From positions 1-23,622 of the forward strand of contig JAYOED010000033.1 in NCBI GenBank assembly GCA_038106575.1: DNA of 23,622 nucleotides, read 5' to 3'. This stretch comes from Ga0077527 sp038106575 (GTDB lineage Bacteria; Pseudomonadota; Gammaproteobacteria; Burkholderiales; SG8-41). The notes under the pieces were generated by a model. The model was not told where the DNA came from and searched no databases. It was given only the letters and a program-made list of their open reading frames with translations. This document shows, in pieces, positions 1 to 8,498 of the stretch. Position 1 is the first letter of the stretch. Every line of letters begins with the position of its first letter. Both the position numbers and the translations under genes were made by a program.

Positions 1-2198
1 TGTTGTACCTTTTGACGACAGCACGTCCGCGTAAGTTGTCGCGGTATGGCGATTACGACTGGCGGTTAGAGACTGTGAGCTTCGTTGACGGCCCGTACAT
101 GCCGATCAATAGTACTTCTACGAAGCTGACGCCTTCCGCGACGGGTAACGCTATACCTGACATGACGGCGAATGACGCGCCCGTGGGCGACGCTATAGCC
201 GACAGTAACCGTGCGGAAAAGAATGGTACAGTTGATGACCCGGTAAATTTCTTAGCACGGAAGATTTCGTATCATCTTCCGGCGAGCGAGGCGTATTACG
301 CTTTTGACGCAAATGATGAAACGTATTGGGCGGCGAACCACGAACAGACTGGATGGATACGGTACAATGCCGACGCGTCCTTTGTGTGCGATGGTTATAC
401 TGTGTATCCCGCGCTAGATAACCAAGACACGTCGTACCTGTCGAAAGACTATGCGCCGAGTACGTGGGAGTTCCAAGCATCTAACGATCTGACGAATTGG
501 GACGTGTTGGACCGCCAAGAAGAATACGTGCTGTACGACAATAACAAGTCGGTGTTCTTCGAACTCGATAACGAAACTGAATACCAATACTACCGGCTGT
601 ACGTGTACAAGTTGATGCGCAATGGGCCTATCGAGCCGCGTATCCGTAGGCTTACAATGCGGTCAACAGATAGCGCCGACTTTAACCTTACAGCTAGCAG
701 CACTGTCGGCATAAACAACGACACGGGTTTTCAGACTACAGACGTTGGCCGGTTGATCCGGTTGAAGGGTTTGGATGGCGCGTGGCGTACCGTTGAGATT
801 GTTGCGCGTACAAGCGCGACGGTTGTAACGGTGAAGCTGCTTGGCGAGCCGTTGACAGACACAAAGGAAATACGGCAGTGGCGGCTAGGGTATTGGTCCG
901 ACACGACCGGCTGGCCTACTACCGGCGACTTTTTCGAAGATCGGCTATGGCTAGCTGGACCGGAAGAATACCCCGATCAGTTCGCAGGATCGGTAACAGG
1001 AGACTACGAGACGTTTAGTCAGACCGATACATTTGGCGAGGTACTGGACGATAGTGCCGTGGTGGGCCGACTTAACTCCCGCCGCCTTTCTCGCGTCCGG
1101 TGGCTGTCGTCCGACGAGCGCGGGCTGATTATGGGCACCGGCTCGGAAGAATATGCGCTAGCCGCGCCGAACAACGAAGCATTGACCGCTCGCAATATCA
1201 AAGCGCGTCCGACTACACGTCGTGGCAGCGCGGGCGTCGAACCTGTACGCATAGATAGCCAAGTTCTGTACGTGCAACGTTCGGGGCGTACGATACGCGA
1301 GTTTGCGTACGTGTTTGAAGCTGACGGGTACAAGTCGCCGTCCATGTCGCAACTCGCCAGCCATATCGGCGCAGTTCCGTTTGCGGAAATGGATTACGCA
1401 GCAGAGCCGCACAGCATCGTGTGGATACGCAGACAAGACGGTTCGCTAGTAGGGCTGACATACAACCGCGAGGAAAACGTTATCGGTTGGCACCGGCATG
1501 ATCTATCAGGCGGTGTGATCGAGAGCTTGGCCGTGTTGCCCCAAAAGGATCAGTTACAAGACGCGTTGTGGGTTATCGTCAAGCGTAGTGTAAACGGCGT
1601 GGACAAGCGGTATATCGAGCGCCTTACGCGATTTTGGGATTTCGACACTGCACTCGCAGACGCGCATTTTGTTGATAGTGGGTTGCGGTACTTGGGCGAT
1701 CCTATCCAGACGGTGTACGGGTTGCAGCATCTTGAAGGCGAGGAAGTGTACGGCCTAGCCGATGCGCGCCCCGTAGGTCCGTTTACTGTTGAGAACGGAA
1801 GCATCACACTTCCGTTCGAAGCATCGAATGTCATAATCGGGCTAGGCTATGACAGCGAGGCAGAAACCGCGCGGCTCGAAAACGGCGCAGCGGACGGCAC
1901 GGCCATGGGCAAGGTGAAGCGTATCAATAGCATTGTCGGCGCGGTGTGGAACAGCGTGGGCGGCGAGATAGGAGTGTATAACGAGCAAGCAGGCGCTATC
2001 GTTTACAACGAGTTAGAGTACCCCGGCAGGTTCGATGAAATCGAAGACATAGCGTTGTACACAGGGCTGATAGGTCCGTTTGTACCAGAAGCCGGGTATG
2101 ACATGCGCGGCTCGTTGGCGTTCCGACGCCCGAAGTCAAGCCCGTTGCCGTTCAATCTTATTGCGCTTATGCCGCAAATGAATACGCAGGACAGGTGA
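1..2198 (+). CDS. Tail tubular protein B-like protein with an inserted discoidin (F5/8 type C) domain, 5' end missing
   Basis: The frame is open to the left edge, so the true start lies outside the window. Residue numbers here count from the codon at position 3. Residues 300-460 carry the part typical of podovirus tail tube B proteins: a WSDTTGWP turn, FEDRLWLAG, then TGDYETFSQ and a long beta-rich stretch to the end. The protein should form the lower tail tube and the platform that holds the fibres. Residues about 95-220 look like an F5/8 type C domain (AFDANDETYWA, GWIRYNAD, TWEFQASNDLTNWDVL, YQYYRLYVY). This domain sits between LTPSATG and FNLTASS...DVGRLIRLKG, two parts that lie close together in family members I know. 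It therefore looks like an insertion, perhaps for binding a surface sugar. The stop overlaps the next start by one base (TGATG). Confidence 0.82.
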   Translation, partial: LYLLTTARPRKLSRYGDYDWRLETVSFVDGPYMPINSTSTKLTPSATGNAIPDMTANDAPVGDAIADSNRAEKNGTVDDPVNFLARKISYHLPASEAYYAFDANDETYWAANHEQTGWIRYNADASFVCDGYTVYPALDNQDTSYLSKDYAPSTWEFQASNDLTNWDVLDRQEEYVLYDNNKSVFFELDNETEYQYYRLYVYKLMRNGPIEPRIRRLTMRSTDSADFNLTASSTVGINNDTGFQTTDVGRLIRLKGLDGAWRTVEIVARTSATVVTVKLLGEPLTDTKEIRQWRLGYWSDTTGWPTTGDFFEDRLWLAGPEEYPDQFAGSVTGDYETFSQTDTFGEVLDDSAVVGRLNSRRLSRVRWLSSDERGLIMGTGSEEYALAAPNNEALTARNIKARPTTRRGSAGVEPVRIDSQVLYVQRSGRTIREFAYVFEADGYKSPSMSQLASHIGAVPFAEMDYAAEPHSIVWIRRQDGSLVGLTYNREENVIGWHRHDLSGGVIESLAVLPQKDQLQDALWVIVKRSVNGVDKRYIERLTRFWDFDTALADAHFVDSGLRYLGDPIQTVYGLQHLEGEEVYGLADARPVGPFTVENGSITLPFEASNVIIGLGYDSEAETARLENGAADGTAMGKVKRINSIVGAVWNSVGGEIGVYNEQAGAIVYNELEYPGRFDEIEDIALYTGLIGPFVPEAGYDMRGSLAFRRPKSSPLPFNLIALMPQMNTQDR

Positions 2199-2626
2199 TG
2201 GAGTATAGGCCGTTTCAAAGTGGACACTTACGGTACTTAGCGCCGCAGCGGTTGCAGCGTCACGACCACGCCATCATGCTCAATTCGCAGTACGCCGAGA
2301 TTGTGGACAACAACTTTGGCCTGTCAGCTTGGGACGGAAACATATGCGTTGCGGCGGCGGGGGTAGTCCCGATCTTTGCGTCACGCGCAGTCGCTTGGGC
2401 TATCTTGTCCAACGACGCCGCCCCGTATATGTTGCAGATCGTGCGGAAGGTTCGGTACACTATGGCTAACCTTCCGTATCGTCGCATCGAGATAGCCGTG
2501 CGCGCCGACTTCGAAGACGGAAAGCGCTTTGCGCGGCTGATCGGAATGACTCTTGAAACGCCAGAACCGATGCGTGCGCACGGCGCAAACGGCGAGGATG
2601 AATACATGTACGCGGTGGTGAAATGA
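2198..2626 (+). CDS. T7 gp13-like internal virion protein (DUF2833, GNAT-like fold)
   Basis: This 142-residue protein resembles the short GNAT-like proteins found between the tail tube B gene and the gp14-like gene in T7-type phages. That family (DUF2833) is linked to virion assembly and core formation, not to a proven acetyl transfer. Visible features are a hydrophobic core (GNICVAAAGVVPIFASRAVAWAIL), then YRRIEIAVRADFEDGKRFARLIGM, which looks like the strand plus helix at the end of a GNAT domain, and a final EYMYAVV strand. ATG at 2198 is preferred over GTG at 2195 because AGGA lies 8 bases upstream and the ATG overlaps the previous stop. The 3' end overlaps the next gene as ATGA. Order and size support the call more than sequence detail does. 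Confidence 0.68.
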   Translation: MEYRPFQSGHLRYLAPQRLQRHDHAIMLNSQYAEIVDNNFGLSAWDGNICVAAAGVVPIFASRAVAWAILSNDAAPYMLQIVRKVRYTMANLPYRRIEIAVRADFEDGKRFARLIGMTLETPEPMRAHGANGEDEYMYAVVK

Positions 2627-3123
2627 CAGGACTTGAGGGACTAGCAGCCGCCGCGTCTGCCGTCAGCGGCGTTATCGGTGCGCTTGGCGCTATACAAGCC
2701 GCTAATGCGCAAGCCGCCGCTGGCGAGTACAACGCGAAGATCGCGGAACGTAATGCTATCATTGCGGACCAAAACCGCAAGCAGGCTATCGAGACTTCGG
2801 AAATCGCAGCGACCGACAAGCGCCGCGATAACCGGCGTGTGCTGGCGGCGATGCGTGCTGCGTATGGAACGTCCGGTTTGGAAATGGCGGGTTCGCCGCT
2901 CGACGTGCTGGAAGATACTGCCGTCGAACAAGAACTAGACGTACAGCGCGTCAGGTACGAGGGGCGCTTGCGAGCGCGTGAAGGCGCTATACAGATGCTT
3001 GGGTTGCGGGAAGACGCTACCCTTTCACGCATGGAAGCGAAAGCCGCGAAGACGGCGGGGTATATCGGTGCGGCAGGACAGCTTGTCGGCGGCGCGGGAA
3101 CAGCACTTACGAGGATGGCATAA
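2623..3123 (+). CDS. T7 gp14-like internal virion (ejection) protein
   Basis: The 166-residue product is Ala-rich and helical. It begins with a hydrophobic Gly/Ala segment (residues 5-30), followed by a charged helical region (YNAKIAERNAIIADQNRKQA) and ending in another Gly/Ala segment (GYIGAAGQLVGGAGTAL). The motif AAYGTSGLEMAGSPLDVL is typical of the virion core protein family of podoviruses. In T7 the matching protein gp14 is ejected first and forms the channel in the outer membrane. The position between a gp13-like gene and a giant lysin-bearing ejection gene fits that role. The gene overlaps both neighbours (ATGA at the start, TAATG at the end), so translation is probably coupled. Confidence 0.8.
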   Translation: MTGLEGLAAAASAVSGVIGALGAIQAANAQAAAGEYNAKIAERNAIIADQNRKQAIETSEIAATDKRRDNRRVLAAMRAAYGTSGLEMAGSPLDVLEDTAVEQELDVQRVRYEGRLRAREGAIQMLGLREDATLSRMEAKAAKTAGYIGAAGQLVGGAGTALTRMA

Positions 3124-6100
3124 TGCCGCGTATTCCAACAGTCACGAGCGAAGTCAGCGCAACCGCACTACGCAATTCCGGCGTCATGCCCAACACACGC
3201 GCCAGCGCGGAAGCGTTCGGGGCGGGTATCGGTCGCGCCATGCAGGGTTTTGCGGCGGGCGTCGATCAGCTTGGCGCGGGGCTAGGCGCGCTCGAACAGA
3301 AGCGTCGGCAAGAAACCGTGGCCAATCGGGTTGCGCAATCGGACTTTACGCGGCGCGAACTCGAACTGCGCAATGAGATACCAGCAGACGGCGCGGGATA
3401 TCAGGATCGTGTAGTCGAAGAATACACCGCGTTCGTGGACGAGAACGCCAACGCTATCGATGACGACGTTGCGCGTATGGAATACCGCAATCGCATGATG
3501 AACCAATTGCCCGCCGTGTCGTCACGTTCGGCGCAGTATGAGTTCACGTTGCAAGCGACGCACTCGAAAGAGCAAGCAAACGCTTCGCTCATGGCGTTGA
3601 ACAACAAGATCATGACCGACCCGACAATGTACGATGCGTACATTCAACAGGGTTTCGACGTTCTCGATACGCGTACCGATATCAANNNNNNNNNNAAGCT
3701 ACAATGGCAGCAGGATAGCGCGCGTGCCCGGTTCACGGGTATGCTTGAGCGCGCTAAATCTGTTGACGAAATCGACGCTATCGCCGCAGAGTTGACCGGC
3801 GTAAATAGCGGCGCACTTGGCGCGGACGAAGGCACGGTGGACTGGACAAACCAATTCGCGCCTGCCGACTTTGAGCGCATGGTAAACCAGATCGGCACCG
3901 TGCGGAATGCGTTCGTCACGAAAGCCGACGCAGACGCCCGTGCGGCCATTGACACTATCGAACAGCGCGCAGACGGATTGCAGCTAATCCCGCGCGAAGA
4001 ACTACAGGCTGTACAGCAGCTTGTCAGTCAGTCGCAAAACCCTGTGACCGTGGCCAGAATGGCGCGAGTTATGCGCGATCAGGCCGTTATTCAGGAAAGC
4101 CAAACGCTTACGCCAGCCGAGTTGCGTGCCCGTATCAACGGCGCGAACGGCAATCCCGGCGTTGCGTATCCGGGCATGACGCCTTCTCTGTCCACCGCAA
4201 TCAACGACGCCAGTAGCAAGTTCGACGTGAGCGCGTCGTATCTTGGCGCGACTATCCAGCGCGAGTATGGACAGTTTCTTGGCGGTACGACGCCGCAAGG
4301 CAATCCGCAGTTCCGACCTGTCGCTACACATGGTAGCGTGGACTTCTCCGGTATCCGTAGCGATGTACTGGACGCAGCTACCGTAGCGGGCGAACTATTC
4401 GGCGCACCGCTGCAAATCAATTCAGGCTATCGTACACAACAACACCAAGATAACATACGTGCGCAAGGCGATCCGAACCGTCCAAGTGTTGCGCGGGAAA
4501 GCCATCACACGTCAGGCACCGGCATGGACATATCCACGGTGGGTATGTCGGCGGCAGATAAGGCCCGTCTAGTCGGCTCGCTTGTGGACGCCGGGTTCAC
4601 GGGTATTGGTGAATACGACACGCATATCCATGGTGACTTCCGAAACGCCGTCCCGGCCTCGTTTGGCGAGCGCGACGGCAAGGTATGGGGCGGCTGGACA
4701 TACCTTTCGCCGGAAGTGGCGCAGGCTTTGGCAGATCGCGGGTTTGCCGCTGGCCTGTCTGCCGAACAGATCGCGCGGGCGCGCCCGGTGCAAAGCGCTG
4801 ACAACATTGATTACGGACGCGGCACAACCGTTATGGGCGCGGACGGACAGCCCGCGTCGAGCGCTACCGGCGTCATGCAGTTTACGAACGGTACGTTCCT
4901 CGACGTTATGCGGACGCCCGGTGTAGCTGCACGTATCGGCGTGGACATTACGAACATGTCGGAAGCGCAGATACTTGAGCTACGCAAAGACCCGTACGTT
5001 GCGACCATGGCGGGCGCGGCGTTGGCGGAACAGAACAAGCGTTCGTTGCAGCAAGTGTTGGGCCGTCCGGTCAATGACGCCGAGTTGTACATGGCGCACT
5101 TCTTGGGCGCAGGCGGTGCGACTGCGCTTATTTCGGCGTTTCAAGGACAGCCGGAACAATCCGCTGCTGCGTTGCTGCCGGAAGCCGCCAAAGACCATCG
5201 CTCGATCTTCTACCAGAACGGGCGCGCGCTTACGGTACGCGAGGTGTACGGGAACATCACGACGCAGTTTAGCACGGCACCGACGCAGGTAGCGTACGGC
5301 GACAACATTACGCGCGGCAAGATACTAGAAAACACGGAACAAGCGCTAGCTACGGACCCTATGTCGCACGCGCAGACTACCGGCACGTTTGCTATTACGC
5401 CGCTCGACGCCTCGCAAGGGTTCCAGATGCGCGGGCAAGAGGCTCGTGCGGTGGCCGATTACTACAATATCCCCGTCACGGACATTAAGCCGTTCACGGA
5501 AGATGAAGCCAACGCGCTGACAAAGAGTATGCGTGAAGGCAGCGTTGATGACGTGCTAGAAGTCATGACCGCTATTCAGGCCATGGGCGGCGACGTATCG
5601 CGGGCGGCGCTCATACAGCTTGACCAGAAAGACAGCGTGTATGCGTATGCGGCGGGCTTGCAGTTCGAGCGGGGGCAAGGCGCTGTCGCGTCGGATATCA
5701 TTCGCGGGCAGAAGCGTATCGAGGAAAACCCGGCGATTAAGGAAGCTATCGGTGCTACGCCGCGTGATCTGTACGACGCGTTCATGCGCACCACGGGCGG
5801 GGCGTTGCTCGACGCCAGCCCGCAACAGGCGCAGGCTATCCAAGACGCGGCACTTGCGCACTACGTTGAAACTGTCGTGGGGCGCACGGGCAATACGCAG
5901 TTCAACACCGACGCGTTCGCCAACAGCATTCAATCCGTACTTGGCGGAACGCAGGGTGCGCCAGCGATTGACACTGTGAACGGACAGCCAACCGTCTTGC
6001 CGCCCGGTGTGAGCGGACAGCAGATGGAACAAGCGTTCTCTCGCATGACGGTGGACGACTGGACCCGTTTGTCCGAACAGCGTATGCCACCGCGTTACGT

Positions 6101-6473
6101 TACTGGCGAAATCATGTCGCCCGACGACTTGGCCGACGAGGCAATGTTGCGCGCCATTGGTGGCGGCAAATATCGTATCATGCTACCAGATGGATCGTAT
6201 GCGATCACTGGACAGATGGGCCAAAACGGGCGTATGGAAGCGTATGTGTTCGTGCCTAATCCGCAGGAAATCCAGCGCATAGCAACGCGCCCGGTTCCGG
6301 CAGACAACCCCGTCACGTCGCAGAGCCAGCCGGTTCCACGTAGCGATATCGTCAACAATGACGGTACGCTGTCCGTGGAAGAACAGCAGCGGCTTATACA
6401 GAACTACGGGCTGTTGTACCAGTTCGATGACAACGGGCGCTGGCTTGGACCGGCAGATGGTGGCGCACAGTGA
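3123..6473 (+). CDS. Large ejection protein with a lytic transglycosylase (SLT) domain that holds an M15-type zinc peptidase
   Basis: This 1116-residue virion protein should be ejected with the DNA and open the cell wall locally during entry, as T7 gp16 does. Residues 355-390 look like the start of an SLT domain, with E381 in QREYG as candidate catalytic acid. Residues about 403-508 look like an M15 peptidase: SGYRT at 434-438, then S460-x-H462-x2-G465-x3-D469 and IHGD at 502-505, giving H462, D469 and H503 as likely zinc ligands. The SLT pattern resumes at 576-680 with SSATGVMQFTNGTF and ELYMAHFLGAGGATAL, the usual second half of phage SLT domains. The region after 700 is helical with no family I recognise. 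A ten-N gap at 3686-3695 interrupts the gene, and both sides stay in the same frame. It starts on TAATG, overlapping the previous stop, and ends on GTGA, overlapping the next start. Confidence 0.85.
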   Translation: MPRIPTVTSEVSATALRNSGVMPNTRASAEAFGAGIGRAMQGFAAGVDQLGAGLGALEQKRRQETVANRVAQSDFTRRELELRNEIPADGAGYQDRVVEEYTAFVDENANAIDDDVARMEYRNRMMNQLPAVSSRSAQYEFTLQATHSKEQANASLMALNNKIMTDPTMYDAYIQQGFDVLDTRTDIXXXXKLQWQQDSARARFTGMLERAKSVDEIDAIAAELTGVNSGALGADEGTVDWTNQFAPADFERMVNQIGTVRNAFVTKADADARAAIDTIEQRADGLQLIPREELQAVQQLVSQSQNPVTVARMARVMRDQAVIQESQTLTPAELRARINGANGNPGVAYPGMTPSLSTAINDASSKFDVSASYLGATIQREYGQFLGGTTPQGNPQFRPVATHGSVDFSGIRSDVLDAATVAGELFGAPLQINSGYRTQQHQDNIRAQGDPNRPSVARESHHTSGTGMDISTVGMSAADKARLVGSLVDAGFTGIGEYDTHIHGDFRNAVPASFGERDGKVWGGWTYLSPEVAQALADRGFAAGLSAEQIARARPVQSADNIDYGRGTTVMGADGQPASSATGVMQFTNGTFLDVMRTPGVAARIGVDITNMSEAQILELRKDPYVATMAGAALAEQNKRSLQQVLGRPVNDAELYMAHFLGAGGATALISAFQGQPEQSAAALLPEAAKDHRSIFYQNGRALTVREVYGNITTQFSTAPTQVAYGDNITRGKILENTEQALATDPMSHAQTTGTFAITPLDASQGFQMRGQEARAVADYYNIPVTDIKPFTEDEANALTKSMREGSVDDVLEVMTAIQAMGGDVSRAALIQLDQKDSVYAYAAGLQFERGQGAVASDIIRGQKRIEENPAIKEAIGATPRDLYDAFMRTTGGALLDASPQQAQAIQDAALAHYVETVVGRTGNTQFNTDAFANSIQSVLGGTQGAPAIDTVNGQPTVLPPGVSGQQMEQAFSRMTVDDWTRLSEQRMPPRYVTGEIMSPDDLADEAMLRAIGGGKYRIMLPDGSYAITGQMGQNGRMEAYVFVPNPQEIQRIATRPVPADNPVTSQSQPVPRSDIVNNDGTLSVEEQQRLIQNYGLLYQFDDNGRWLGPADGGAQ
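3686..3695. other. Assembly gap (10 N) in the SLT/M15 ejection protein gene
   Basis: Ten unknown bases. The frame on both sides agrees with a gap length leaving remainder 1 on division by three, so a true size of ten is possible but not shown. Confidence 0.95.
4329..4646 (+). other. M15-type (VanY-like) metallopeptidase domain within the ejection protein
   Basis: The domain covers residues about 403-508 of the 1116-residue protein. It contains a hallmark SGYRT, an SxHxxGxxxD zinc motif (here with Gly where Ala is common two residues before Asp) and a terminal HxD. In this family the predicted activity is cleavage of peptide cross-links or stem peptides of peptidoglycan. The flanking sequence belongs to a glycan-cutting transglycosylase domain. 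Confidence 0.72.
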
Positions 6474-8498
6474 CGTTCCTTAGCGAAGCAAACAAAGACG
6501 CAATATCCGTTTCGCCAGAGCAAGCAGCGACCGGGCCGCGCGTTGGGTTTCTCGAAAGTTGGGCGGTAGCGTGGGAAGAACAGACCCGCGCCGCAGCCAT
6601 GTACGGTATCGAGAACCAAATGTGGCAACTCGATAGCGAGCAAGTGCGCGCTATGCGAAACGCCGGTATCGAAGACGTGCCGTATCTGTCGCCGGACAGC
6701 GTAGGGTTTTGGGCAGACAACATGCCTGGTCCCGCCGCTGGCGTCGNNNNNNNNNNACCTTGACGTGGCGAGATACTATACCGACGGCGGCGAACCGGGC
6801 TTTGGCGGCGAGCTAGAGGAATACGATAAGCGCATTGGCGAACTGCGCGAGAAGTACCCGCAACTCAATCTGCAAACGTCCCGCGAAATGTGGGAGCGTG
6901 TACAGTCCGAAGCTCAACGCTACGAGCAAGCAGCGATCAACAACCGTCGTACACTTGGCGGCGAGGTAGGTGCGTTTCTTGGCGGCTCGCTCGCGTCAAT
7001 GAACCCGAACACCGATCCGCTCAACTTCATTACGCTTGGCGTCGGCGGTATCGGCAAGACAGTGGTGGGGCGCGTCGCGACGCAGGCAGGTGCGCAAGGG
7101 CTGATCGAAGGCATTAACCAGATCACAGGCGTACAGGAACAACGCCGACTACTCGGCGTCGAGTACGGATTAGGCGATGCTGTTTCGCGGGTGGCCGGTG
7201 CGGCTATTGGCGGTGCGGCTATACAAGGTGTAGGCGAAGCGGTGGGCTTTGGGCTACGTCGTTGGTTTAAGTCCACACCGAACGACGTGGCGTTACCGCC
7301 AACGCCCGAAGTGTTGAACCGTCCAACGCTGCCGGATACGCGCGCCATACCCCCGCAGGCCATTCCAGCGGACGAAGGGCTTGCCGCTGCGAAGCTGACG
7401 CGTGCGCCGGAAACGTATATCGACTACCTGCACGAACAGTCGCCACTATCGTCAACGCGGGCGGGGCGTGCGCGCACGGTGCTGGACCTCGATTACACCA
7501 CGACGCGCCTAGAGGAATGGGGCGGGGAACGCCCGTGGGAAGTACCGCCGAAGACGGACACGGCGACTACGATACCGCGTGGCGATTTCGTCGCTATGCC
7601 CGACATGACGCGCTTTGTGGAACGCGCGCAGATCGATGACATTGCTCGACGCGTGGACCCCGAAACGTTCCGTCGTTACGACGAACTGGCGCAGCGCAAA
7701 CAGACGTATCGGCGTTGGCTTGACGAGTTGTCCGAGACGCGCGACGCGGGCATACAGTCTCGTATCGATGAAGTGGACAACAAGATATTCGCGCTTGCTG
7801 CCAAAGCTGACGAGACAGGCGGAAAGCGCGCGGCAAAGCTGCGTAAAGATATCGCTGCGCTAGAAGCGGAAAAAGCGCAGATCGTTGCGGAAAGCGCGCG
7901 CAAGGAAACGCCAGATATGGCGCGCGTACGTCGCTCGCTCATGCAGGACGATATTAAGATGCGCGATCTTGCGCCGCTGGTATCGCGAGCGTATGCGCGT
8001 GCGCAGCAGAAATGGACAAACACCGCTGCCGACCGGGAAGCCATCACGGCTATGCTGCGCGAAGGCCGGACAGACTACCGGGCCGATCCGCAAGCCGAAC
8101 GTGTCGTCGCCGGGGTTGAACAGGCTATCGCGCAGACGTTGGCAGATCGCGCCCCGATCCTGCGTCAAGCTGACAAAGTGTCCGGCAAGGTTGCCCGTGA
8201 CGCGGACGCTGGCGACGTTGCCCAAGCAATCGTGGCCGAAAACATGAAGGTGCTAGACGAAGCGCTTGGCGTGTATCGAGCCAGTCTTGACGGGCTGATC
8301 GGCGCAGAGAAGAACGGTGAAATCGAGATAAACGGCCAATCGTACAAGCTAAATCTGGACAAGGACAAGTTGTTCGTGCCAAACGAAGATGGCACTGGCG
8401 GGCGGGAAGTTACCGTTCGGCAGTTGCTCGAAGAAAACAAGATGGACGAATACGAGATAGAGGCTGTCGGTACATGTTCACTCCGCAAGACTTCGTAA
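6470..8498 (+). CDS. Internal virion (ejection) protein, gp15-like position, interrupted by an assembly gap
   Basis: I read one gene across the ten Ns at 6747-6756. The left part (GTG at 6470, reading TFLSEANKDAISVSP) ends in Ns. The right part is open back into the Ns, with L and D codons before the GTG at 6765. The frames join if the true gap length is a multiple of three. The product would be roughly 675 residues. After the gap it has a Gly/Ala-rich hydrophobic stretch (nt about 6955-7255) that could enter a membrane, then a charged coiled-coil region (nt about 7640-7910). There is no enzymatic motif I trust. The place between the lysin-bearing ejection protein and another giant virion protein suggests a part of the ejected trans-envelope channel. 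It starts by overlapping the previous stop (GTGA) and its end overlaps the next gene by 25 bases. Confidence 0.7.
6747..6756. other. Assembly gap (10 N) in the gp15-like gene
   Basis: Ten unknown bases. Joining the two halves of the gene needs a true gap length divisible by three, so the run is a placeholder. Confidence 0.9.

Noticed and set aside
7045..7080. P-loop-like GVGGIGKT in the gp15-like ejection protein
   Set aside because: It lies in a Gly/Ala hydrophobic stretch with no Walker B or other ATPase motif nearby. Such Gly-rich runs are common in these ejection proteins, so chance is likelier.
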